Assembly (NCBI RefSeq): GCF_900111495.1
Contig: NZ_FOIU01000001.1
Span: 1,860,001-1,924,000 of the forward strand
DNA length: 64,000 bases
Direction: 5' to 3'
DNA from: Chryseobacterium wanjuense
GTDB taxonomy: Bacteria; Bacteroidota; Bacteroidia; Flavobacteriales; Weeksellaceae
Under the pieces are notes generated by a model. It saw only the letters and a program-made list of their open reading frames with translations. It did not search any database and was not told where the DNA came from. Of the stretch, positions 58,485-64,000 are shown piece by piece; positions within the stretch are counted from its first letter, which is position 1, and each line of letters opens with the position of its first letter. A program made the position numbers and the translations under genes.

Positions 58485-59210
58485 TTATTTAATTAGTTTA
58501 GTGTTGTTTTTCTTGTAGATCTTAGCGTCGAACTTGTAATATCTTGCTGCCCGATGCGATACATTTTTTTCTATTTCTTCTAAAGGAATAATATAATTAA
58601 ATGATGAAATTTTTTTATGAAAATTCTTGATATCGATCTGTTTTTCACTTAATGCGCTGTACAGCTGATACAGCTGTCTTATGGTAAATTTTTTCGGCAG
58701 CAATTCAAAAATAATTGAAAAATCTGTCTCAATCCATCTTCTTATCTCGGTTAAAGATTCGTTGATGATTTTATTATGATCAAAAGGTAATGCAGGTACC
58801 TGATCGATAGGATGCCAGTCTACGGTCTCATACTTGGTACTGTTGATTTTCTGATCTATTTTACATAAAGAAAGGTAGGCGACTGTAATAATCCTATCAA
58901 TATTATGCATATACTCGGTTCCCATCCACTTGATATCGCTCTGATTGCTTGCACGAAGCGGATCGGCAAAGCACTTGAACTGTTTCAGAACCATTTTTTT
59001 TATTCCCGTTAACTCGTGAAGAACTCTATGGGCTGCATCATCGACATCTTCGTTACTAAAAATCAAGCTACCTGGCAATTTTCTTTGCTTATCTGCAGGT
59101 ACATCATCTATGTATCGTTGCACAAGTAAAATATTGAGTCTGTTATCATGATCAAATCCAAATACCACACAATCGACAGAGACATAAGTATGAATAAAAT
59201 CCTGGTTCAT
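58485..59210 (-). CDS. XylR-like transcriptional regulator, Nudix-fold ligand domain with C-terminal winged helix
   Basis: 241-aa paralogue of the AraR-like protein at 15.4 kb. The N-terminal Nudix fold reads VDCVVFGFDHDNRLNILLVQ and KLPGSLIFSNEDV, and the Nudix box is degenerate (HRVLHELTGI), so catalysis is unlikely. The C-terminal part (FELLPKKFTIRQLYQLYSAL) mirrors FELLPEKFTMKDLQNLYEAI of the AraR-like protein, the presumed winged helix. Placement at the head of xylB-xylA-susC-susD argues for a D-xylose or xylulose-derivative sensor. A -7 box, a long palindrome and a 19-nt dyad lie upstream. Whether it shares targets with the AraR-like protein is open. Confidence 0.84.
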   Translation of the reverse strand: MNQDFIHTYVSVDCVVFGFDHDNRLNILLVQRYIDDVPADKQRKLPGSLIFSNEDVDDAAHRVLHELTGIKKMVLKQFKCFADPLRASNQSDIKWMGTEYMHNIDRIITVAYLSLCKIDQKINSTKYETVDWHPIDQVPALPFDHNKIINESLTEIRRWIETDFSIIFELLPKKFTIRQLYQLYSALSEKQIDIKNFHKKISSFNYIIPLEEIEKNVSHRAARYYKFDAKIYKKNNTKLIK

Positions 59211-59236
59211 TTTTTATTAACATTTACGTAACATGA

Positions 59237-59244
59237 CAAATATA
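59237..59244 (-). promoter_or_regulatory. xylR promoter -7 box
   Basis: CAAATATA is the complement of TATATTTG, matching TAnnTTTG and identical to the boxes of araB and GH3. It would give a leader of about 20 nt. No clear -33 element. Confidence 0.55.
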
Positions 59245-59334
59245 AAAATTCAATCGAGAAAAAAAAATAAAATCTACACTACAGACTATATATCAATAGT
59301 TTACATATCTATTTTTTATGATAAGAATGATATA

Positions 59335-59362
59335 AAAAATATGATAAGGTTATCATATTTTT
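59335..59362. promoter_or_regulatory. Perfect 28-nt palindrome upstream of xylR
   Basis: Two 13-bp arms around a central GG; the core is ATGATAA-GG-TTATCAT. It contains the word TATGATAAG that recurs at about 59318 and 59452 and, inverted, at 15041-15049. It could be a second type of operator, or a hairpin, though its 2-nt centre makes it a poor terminator. Confidence 0.5.
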
Positions 59363-59402
59363 AATGATTAATATTTCAGAATAGCTTAATAGATAGTTAT
59401 TT

Positions 59403-59421
59403 AAATGTAAAATTAACACTT
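59403..59421. promoter_or_regulatory. Candidate operator far upstream of xylR
   Basis: AAATGT-AAAATTA-ACACTT has the same 6-7-6 layout as the araB and GH3 sites. It lies about 160 nt upstream of the visible -7 box, so either a second promoter exists or the site acts at a distance. Confidence 0.55.
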
Positions 59422-59745
59422 AAAAAAAATAATATTTATTTATATATATCTTATGATAAGAAAATTTTAATTTTTATTGATTTTTTTTAGAAATTCATTA
59501 AGAAAAACAAATATTTCTGTCAAAATACGTACTTTTAAGACGTGTATTTTTTACAATTATTCGAGCCAAGATCCAAAATTTCTCAAAATTGTAAATTTCA
59601 AATACAAAATCGGGACAAGTTTTAAAGTTTTCCAAAAGTTGAAAAAATCTCCTGTATATAAGGATAAAATAATTGCTAACAACCTATATGAACAACAATC
59701 CTCTCCTGTTGTTTTGATCTCTTTTTTTGAAATATCAAAGAAAAA

Positions 59746-60121
59746 TTATTTCAAAGAATTGAAATCTCCATTTAATACATCTTGACAATATTTTGATAAT
59801 ATCAAATAAAATACATAAACAGATATTTTAATTTGGTCATCGAAAGATTTGCATTTTTGTTTATCTTCTTCCGTTAAATATGAATTATTAAATATTTTCT
59901 TTTTTTCAATTAAGTCTAAGGCATCATATGATTTTCCAGATGGAGACTTAACGACAATTATAGCACCCTCCTCCCTGTAAATAGTTGAAAATTCAATAGT
60001 TACATTTGTTTTTTTCTAAAAATAGAATATCTGAGTTTTGCTGTCTCCAGCTAAATCCATACTCTTTAGCAATATCTTTAAATTGCTCCTTTATAAAATC
60101 TACATATTCTGTTATTTCCAT
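59746..60121 (-). pseudogene. Decayed copy of the small immunity-type gene
   Basis: Reading from the ATG at 60121 gives MEITEYVDFIKEQFKDIA, almost the same as the intact gene at 60326-60700. The frame hits a TGA after about 44 codons because of one extra base in an A-run near 60014. In the neighbouring frame the protein continues (VTIEFSTIYREEGAII) and ends CQDVLNGDFNSLK, matching the intact copy's CQDLLNGDFNSLK. The middle parts are unrelated or strongly diverged. Such paralogous tandem genes with conserved ends are typical of immunity arrays. A sequencing error in the homopolymer cannot be excluded, in which case it would be a functional variant. Confidence 0.7.
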
Positions 60122-60140
60122 TGTTTTAATTATCTTATGA

Positions 60141-60290
60141 TTAATCTACTATTTTATGTTCCTCAAATCGGGTTAATGTAGGCAGTTTCCTTCGGTTAAG
60201 TTCGCTTGGTAAAACATTCGTTTGGTTTTTGGATCAAATCGATACCCATGTTTCCATTCAAAAAGATTAAATTCTTTTCCAAAGCCTGTT
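60141..60290 (-). pseudogene. Decayed toxin-tail copy preceding the immunity pseudogene
   Basis: Encodes TGFGKEFNLFEWKHGY and RFDPKTKRM, then after a one-base deletion LPSELNRRKLPTLT and EEHKIVD. This corresponds to the tail at 60720-60935 with about 200 nt of nucleotide identity in direct repeat (offset about 579 nt). Its upstream part is missing; homology ends at the T-run of the terminator at 60298-60321. It lies 19 nt before the decayed immunity gene, exactly the spacing of the intact pair. Confidence 0.65.
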
Positions 60291-60297
60291 AAAATAA

Positions 60298-60321
60298 AAA
60301 GTCGCCATTGCTGACGACCTT
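60298..60321 (-). terminator. Intrinsic terminator after the immunity-type gene
   Basis: On the minus strand GTCGTC-AGCAAT-GGCGAC forms a 6-bp stem (one T.G pair), extended by AAG/TTT, and leads into TTTTTATTTT. It lies 4 nt after the stop codon at 60326-60328. Confidence 0.75.
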
Positions 60322-60325
60322 AAAA

Positions 60326-60700
60326 TTATTTCAAAGAATTGAAATCTCCATTTAATAAATCTTGACAATGATTTTTAACAAATATTGCTACATTAAATAT
60401 TAAGGATTTATTATCATCATTAAATTCAATGGATTTTGTTATTTCATCTTCTGTTAAAAAATCAGGATTCCCTAATTTTTTTATAATGGATTGATATAAA
60501 CTATAATAAGTTCCTTTTTTAACATTTCTAAAATATGCATTCATTCCATCATCATATTTTTCAGTTGAAAAATAAATTTCTAAAAATTGATTTTTCAGTG
60601 CCACTATGCCCGCATTTCTATTTTCGAATATCATATTATTTGCAGTTGCTACTTCTTTAAACTGTTCTTTTATAAAATCTATATATCCTGTTATTTCCAT
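60326..60700 (-). CDS. Small immunity-like protein of a toxin/immunity pair, family not recognised
   Basis: 124 aa, acidic, without signal peptide or membrane segment. It reads MEITGYIDFIKEQFKEVA and ends CQDLLNGDFNSLK. I do not recognise the family. The immunity role is inferred: it starts 19 nt after a toxin-like tail, the pair is duplicated in tandem with a diverged middle region, and SUKH and colicin-E-type immunity genes are close by. It ends at its own terminator. Confidence 0.5.
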   Translation of the reverse strand: MEITGYIDFIKEQFKEVATANNMIFENRNAGIVALKNQFLEIYFSTEKYDDGMNAYFRNVKKGTYYSLYQSIIKKLGNPDFLTEDEITKSIEFNDDNKSLIFNVAIFVKNHCQDLLNGDFNSLK

Positions 60701-60719
60701 TGTTTTAATTATTTTATGA

Positions 60720-60935
60720 TTAATCTACTATTTTATACTCCTCAAATTGGGTTAATGTAGGAAGTTTCCTTCGGTTAAGTTCGCTCGGTAAAAGCATCCG
60801 CTTGGTTTTTGGATCAAATCGATAACCGTGCTTCCATTCAAAACGATGAACTTCTTTGCCGAAACCTGTAAGTTTTTCACCAATTACATTTCCATTTTCC
60901 ATTATTGGATTTCTTAAATTAATTAAATCCGACAT
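60720..60935 (-). pseudogene. Toxin C-terminal tail fragment
   Basis: 71 codons from an ATG at 60935 (SDLINLRNPIMENGNVIGEK, later FEWKHGYRFDPKTKRM and EEYKIVD). No start region, signal or N-terminal delivery domain precedes it. In-frame reading continues upstream only to a TGA about 57 nt before the ATG. It looks like the last part of a larger nuclease- or Rhs-type effector left behind after recombination, and it keeps the immunity-like gene directly downstream. The toxic activity is not recognisable. It could be expressed as a short peptide, but I consider that unlikely. Confidence 0.5.
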
Positions 60936-61059
60936 AATCACGACTTCCACTTTCTGTCTTACCGCCGCATCTACCCATTTGGCTCAATTCTACATCTATT
61001 GTGAAATTTGCCTCATCGATAACTCTGGATTCAAATTTAGTAATTTGTAAAGCAAACCT
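60919..61059 (-). pseudogene. Second toxin-tail remnant overlapping the first in another frame
   Basis: A 46-codon stretch without a start codon, bounded by a TGA at 61060-61062. It contains ITKFESRVIDEANFTIDVEL and then GRCGGKTESGSRDYVGFN before TAA. The composition is protein-like and unlike random AT-rich sequence. It probably is the end of another displaced effector, or the upstream part of the same one after a frameshift. Confidence 0.4.
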
Positions 61060-61085
61060 TCACCTCTGGCTTTTGTATTACAACA

Positions 61086-61112
61086 AAAACCACTACAAAA
61101 TGTGGTGGTTTT
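61086..61112. terminator. Possible bidirectional terminator in the toxin island
   Basis: AAAACCAC and GTGGTTTT form an 8-bp stem with an 11-nt loop, followed on the plus strand by ATTTATT and on the minus strand by TGTTG. It may end transcription from the colicin-type immunity gene. Confidence 0.5.
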
Positions 61113-61358
61113 ATTTATTGAAATTTGTAATGATGATTGTATACTATAAGTTCTCCTTCATTTCAAAAACAAGAATATTTTTCCACCTGTCTCTAGTACG
61201 GGTGCCATAAAAAAAGTATTATCTCTTCTTCTTCAGTTGCAAAACAGGCAAAAAAAGAGGTTGTTTCAAAAGTAATCACTGTCTCAGACTCCTTATTTAA
61301 GAGATTTCTAAAACATTATTTTACCTTTTAAGACATCCTCTATATAAGATATATGGTC

Positions 61359-61595
61359 TTATACTTCTTTCGCCTTATAGGATAACGCAAGCTCAACTAC
61401 TTCTTCAACAGATGGATTGTATTTAGATAAATCATCTGTTCTTGCATTGTAATTTTCAGGGTAAAAAAATAGATTTGCTCCATTAGGATGAGGAACGTTT
61501 TTACTGAATAGTTCATAATACTCATCTATTTGCTCTTCCGTTCCTTCAGCATTTACAATTTTATATCCTAATTCTATTAATTCTTCCTTTGTCAT
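61359..61595 (-). CDS. Colicin E / pyocin DNase-type immunity protein
   Basis: 78-aa acidic four-helix protein that resembles Im7/Im9, the inhibitors of HNH DNase colicins. The N-terminus MTKEELIELGYKIVNAEGTE aligns with the helix-I/II region, and NVPHPNGANLFFYPENYN matches the helix-III signature HPSGSDLIYYP of Im9, where the two aromatics contact the toxin. The end (YNPSVEEVVELALSYKA) fits helix IV. No complete HNH colicin lies next to it; only a short open tail precedes it by 3 nt. It may be an orphan immunity gene protecting against effectors of other strains. Confidence 0.75.
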   Translation of the reverse strand: MTKEELIELGYKIVNAEGTEEQIDEYYELFSKNVPHPNGANLFFYPENYNARTDDLSKYNPSVEEVVELALSYKAKEV

Positions 61596-61598
61596 ATG

Positions 61599-61700
61599 TT
61601 ATAATTTTTCAAAACCCATAGGTAATCGGAGATTCAATATCTTTATGAAATAATCTATCTGTTTATGAAGTCCCAGAGGTTTGGTTCTCCTTAATAATCT
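61599..61700 (-). pseudogene. Possible toxin-tail remnant before the colicin-type immunity gene
   Basis: A 33-codon stretch with no start (RLLRRTKPLGLHKQIDYF, then RLPMGFEKL and stop) ends 3 nt before the immunity ATG. This is the place where a toxin C-terminus would sit. It is short and could be chance; the basic composition and position are the only support. Confidence 0.3.
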
Positions 61701-61853
61701 TTAAAATTAAAGTTTTATTTTCTACAGTTTAATTTTTTAGAATTGAACGTCAAGACTAATCTCTGAAGGAGATAATATGCTTTAATAATTCTACTAAACA
61801 ATAAAATAGAAAGAGCAGTCTTCAACAAAAAAATATGCTATTAGGAGAACAGA

Positions 61854-62441
61854 TCAAGTTTGGAATGTTTTTATTTTTTCTTCCAACCAAGAATATAATT
61901 CCTCTGGAGTATTTAGTCGTTTTTCACATCCTTGTGTAATTAAGTTTTTGGAGTATTCTTGAACTTCAACATATGATATGTTAGAAAAATCTTCAAAATC
62001 TTCAACTAAAAACTCATCAGACTGATAGAAAAAAGTGGACATAAAATATCCATATTTGAGGCAATTCAATAAATTATTCCTACTGATTTTATCTTTATTT
62101 TCAAGTAAAATACTAAACGGATTTATTTTTAAAAATTTATTCAAGATGATCAAATCATCATATTCATATAGATCGATAATCCTTCCATCCGGATTGTCAG
62201 GTATTGCTGGCCTATTAGTGTTTTTTATCAAAACCTCTTGCCAATCCTGCTTTGTAAAATCTATCCATAATTCCGTATTTGATATAAATAAACCTTTAGT
62301 GACCTTATATAAAGTCATAGAATATATAAAAGCATCAATCCTTTCTCTTTTGGAGAATTGCTTGAAGTATTCTTTATATAATTCCGAATAATCAATATTA
62401 GGATTGCTATCCATCATTTTTATAAAATTTATTGCACTCAT
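61854..62441 (-). CDS. Hypothetical protein in immunity array
   Basis: 195 aa, acidic, no signal peptide. N-terminus MSAINFIKMMDSNPNIDYSE; a Trp/Asp-rich middle (TELWIDFTKQDWQEVLI, then a tyrosine-rich DLYEYDDLIIL) and the end TPEELYSWLEEKIKTFQT. I do not recognise the family. By position between a SUKH gene and a colicin-type immunity gene, with similar AT-rich codon use, it is plausibly another immunity protein. Its start at 62441 is the first ATG of the frame. The 152 nt upstream contain no clear gene. Confidence 0.55.
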   Translation of the reverse strand: MSAINFIKMMDSNPNIDYSELYKEYFKQFSKRERIDAFIYSMTLYKVTKGLFISNTELWIDFTKQDWQEVLIKNTNRPAIPDNPDGRIIDLYEYDDLIILNKFLKINPFSILLENKDKISRNNLLNCLKYGYFMSTFFYQSDEFLVEDFEDFSNISYVEVQEYSKNLITQGCEKRLNTPEELYSWLEEKIKTFQT

Positions 62442-62593
62442 ATCATTACTTTATTTTTGTTGTAATTTCTTTCCATCTTTACAAATTTTTTTAGTTTGAT
62501 AATCCTAATGATGATTTTAATTTTCTATCTAATCTAGACCATCATAAAAGTCAGTATTGCTATTTCTTCCATAAGTTCCATCGAAATTCATTT

Positions 62594-63082
62594 TTATTTA
62601 TCAGATGTATGATTATATTGATTAATAAAACTTTCTACATACTCAGTAAAACTATTAGCTATCTTTTTGTGATATCTTTTTGGGTCGGAATTATCATCAG
62701 TATACCCTTCCATATCTAGCCCGTAAACAGGGGGGTTCTCTCCTTCATCAAAAAAAATGTAATGTATATAAACTCCATCTGATTCTGCGATTACCCAAAA
62801 CTCTTTATTTATTAAGTTTTTCAAACCATAATCTTCTAATTGTTCAAGAGCATCAGCATTGGCAGATTCTAAAAAATCAAATGCGCCCCCTAAGGCTGTA
62901 TTAGAATTATGAAGAGGATAAAAGTGCATACCCGTTAGCTCTAGAAATTCTTTGTATGCTTTAGGAAAGCTCTTTTTTATTTTTAATTCTAAACCGTTTA
63001 TTAATGAAGGATCAACATTGCTATTTTGCCATTTGTTTTTAATGAGATAATCATTAAGATTTTGAAAGTATTGTAAATTCAT
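62594..63082 (-). CDS. SMI1/KNR4 (SUKH) family immunity protein
   Basis: 162 aa. SUKH marks are the N-terminal helix followed by LELKIKKSFPKAYKEFLELTG, the G/A-rich strand-turn LGGAFDFLES, then FWVIAESDGVYIHYIFFD and the C-terminal helix NSFTEYVESFINQY. SUKH proteins are the most widespread immunity family of polymorphic toxin systems and bind many unrelated toxin domains. It begins 6 nt after the stop of the deaminase-like toxin gene, so it is most simply that toxin's cognate inhibitor, acting in the cytoplasm of the producer and its kin. Confidence 0.85.
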   Translation of the reverse strand: MNLQYFQNLNDYLIKNKWQNSNVDPSLINGLELKIKKSFPKAYKEFLELTGMHFYPLHNSNTALGGAFDFLESANADALEQLEDYGLKNLINKEFWVIAESDGVYIHYIFFDEGENPPVYGLDMEGYTDDNSDPKRYHKKIANSFTEYVESFINQYNHTSDK

Positions 63083-63088
63083 AATAAA

Positions 63089-64000
63089 TTATATTTTAAT
63101 TCCATTTTGTTTTAAAAACAGTACGAAGGTTTCATTATTAGTCACGGGCTCAATAATATTCTTATTATTCTTATACATTGGCCTTACTACTTTGATTTCA
63201 GATTTTGGATAAACAATAGCTCTGCTAAGAATCTCTCTTTTACAAACATTACACGGATCGTAGGTTGTAAGAATTCTTATTTTTATTTCTAATTTATTTA
63301 GGTCAATGTTATGTTCTGTTGCAATTTTGGCAATGTCTTCATCCATTAATGAAGTAATTTTCACCTCAGAGTCATCAATTCTTGATCTCGAAGGATCTAA
63401 TGCAGAATCTTCAAACATTTCTTTTTGAATTGGTTCTAAAGTTCTTTCAATACCTTTTCCATTATTCATTAGATCTTTTTTAGATGCACTTGCCCAATAA
63501 TCATGCTTGGAAAAAAGCAGTTTGCCTTCAAACCATATTTCTAATTCTGCATTTGCAATATTTGTGAATCTAGCCTTCCCACTTTTTAATTTTGCTAAAA
63601 TTTTAACTTCTTCTAATGAGATTTCTACTTTCTTAATTCTATTAGACAATTTACCATAATACCATTCATGTCTTACCTTTCTGAAGTCCAAACCCGCTCT
63701 TTCCCTTTGAAAGCTTTTTCTGGCGTATTTTAAATGACTTTCTATTCTCTGTATGTTTAGATTTGTTGATCTAAACTTTTTCCTTTCTTTAATTTTTTCA
63801 TCTAAAATCTTTCGTGGATCTTCTTCAATCTCTTGTTTAGAGAGCTTTTTGTCTATCTCTTTTTCAGCATTATCAAAAGATTCTTTAACTTCACTTTCAG
63901 CCGTTTTCGCTTCCAGTTTCTTAGAAAAATCATCAGACTCTTTCCTCAAAGTTTCATAATAACCTTCAAGATATTTTTGAGTTTGCTTTTCTAGTGCCAA
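63089..64000 (-). CDS. Polymorphic toxin C-terminus with deaminase-like domain, N-terminus cut by window edge
   Basis: 303 codons visible; the frame is open at the window edge and the first codon there is TTG within the gene. A charged, probably coiled-coil stretch (about 1-130) leads to a domain with AELEIWFEG, a Asp-Ser-Glu at about 210-212 (DDSEVKI) and a Cys-x-x-Cys at 250-253 (YDPCNVCKREI). The [H/C/D]xE followed by PCxxC order is that of zinc-dependent nucleic-acid deaminase toxins of the polymorphic toxin class. A His at the first ligand position is not seen, so catalysis is unproven. The SUKH gene 6 nt downstream supports the toxin call. Its delivery route (T6SS, T9SS, Rhs or contact-dependent) depends on the missing N-terminus. 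Confidence 0.65.
   Translation of the reverse strand: MALEKQTQKYLEGYYETLRKESDDFSKKLEAKTAESEVKESFDNAEKEIDKKLSKQEIEEDPRKILDEKIKERKKFRSTNLNIQRIESHLKYARKSFQRERAGLDFRKVRHEWYYGKLSNRIKKVEISLEEVKILAKLKSGKARFTNIANAELEIWFEGKLLFSKHDYWASASKKDLMNNGKGIERTLEPIQKEMFEDSALDPSRSRIDDSEVKITSLMDEDIAKIATEHNIDLNKLEIKIRILTTYDPCNVCKREILSRAIVYPKSEIKVVRPMYKNNKNIIEPVTNNETFVLFLKQNGIKI

Larger units (their letters stand above)
59211..59745. other. Control region upstream of xylR and boundary to the toxin/immunity island
   Basis: 535 very AT-rich nucleotides. The part next to xylR has a -7 box (59237-59244), a perfect 28-nt palindrome (59335-59362), three copies of TATGATAAG (about 59318, 59340 and 59452) and a 19-nt dyad (59403-59421). 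The remainder to 59745 has no credible gene; a Lys-rich plus-strand frame there opens with TTG and runs across the opposite-strand pseudogene. Confidence 0.65.

Noticed and set aside
59477..59785. 102-codon plus-strand open frame rich in Lys and Phe
   Set aside because: It begins with TTG, has a composition expected from AT-rich non-coding DNA, and overlaps the minus-strand immunity pseudogene whose homology to 60326-60700 is clear.
62532..62591. 20-codon minus-strand frame starting MNFDGTYGRN between the SUKH gene and the hypothetical gene
   Set aside because: It could be another toxin-tail remnant, but it is too short, has no repeat partner and lies 90 nt from the next gene.

Overview
The window looks like a chromosomal segment of a Flavobacteriia member, most like Chryseobacterium or a relative. 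The grounds are a SusC/SusD pair, a type IX secretion (T9SS) sorting domain, SPII lipoboxes, AT-rich DNA, TAnnTTTG-type -7 promoter boxes and several intergenic palindromes I associate with that group. Nearly every gene lies on the minus strand. From about 1 to 59.2 kb it is one continuous pentose and hemicellulose region. From 59.2 kb to the end it is a lower-GC toxin/immunity island.

Region A (1-4.4 kb, minus): fsa/tal, split transketolase, galK, galT (cut by the window edge). This is a pentose-phosphate and galactose module with a candidate operator before fsa. Region B (4.6-14.9 kb, minus): GH127 beta-L-arabinofuranosidase, an acetylesterase, a GPH sugar:cation symporter, a GH10 xylanase lipoprotein, a cytoplasmic GH43 and a GH67 alpha-glucuronidase. 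Region C (14.9-18.7 kb): a plus-strand Nudix-family regulator (AraR-like), convergent with a DUF294/CBS protein and a 3'-5' exonuclease. Region D (18.9-26.3 kb, minus): the arabinose operon araB-araD-araA-galM-sodium/sugar symporter. Region E (26.3-50.6 kb, minus): GH51, GH3, GH30 (with T9SS tail), GH115, GH97, two tandem GH43-CBM6, GH31, a CE1-type esterase, two more GH43, then an SDR oxidoreductase and uxuA for uronate catabolism. Region F (50.7-59.2 kb, minus): susD, susC, xylA, xylB and a second Nudix-family regulator (XylR-like).

Together these genes describe decoration-by-decoration breakdown of arabinoglucuronoxylan. Esterases, two kinds of alpha-glucuronidase (GH67, GH115), arabinofuranosidases (GH51, GH43, GH127), xylanases (GH10, GH30) and xylosidases (GH43, GH3, GH31) act outside the cytoplasm. 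SusCD, the GPH symporter and the SSS symporter import products. AraBAD, XylAB, transketolase/transaldolase, UxuA/SDR and GalMKT feed them into central metabolism. There is no hybrid two-component or ECF-sigma regulator. A recurring 19-nt dyad, AArTGT-N7-ACAyTT, lies upstream of fsa, GH127, araR, araB, GH3, the CE1 esterase and xylR. I propose it as the operator of the AraR-like (or both) Nudix regulators.

Region G (59.2-64 kb, minus) is a polymorphic-toxin remnant array: a deaminase-like toxin C-terminus with a SUKH immunity gene, an unknown gene, a colicin-E-type immunity gene, and a tandemly duplicated toxin-tail plus immunity unit of which one copy is frameshifted. I saw no tRNA, rRNA, CRISPR array or complete insertion sequence.
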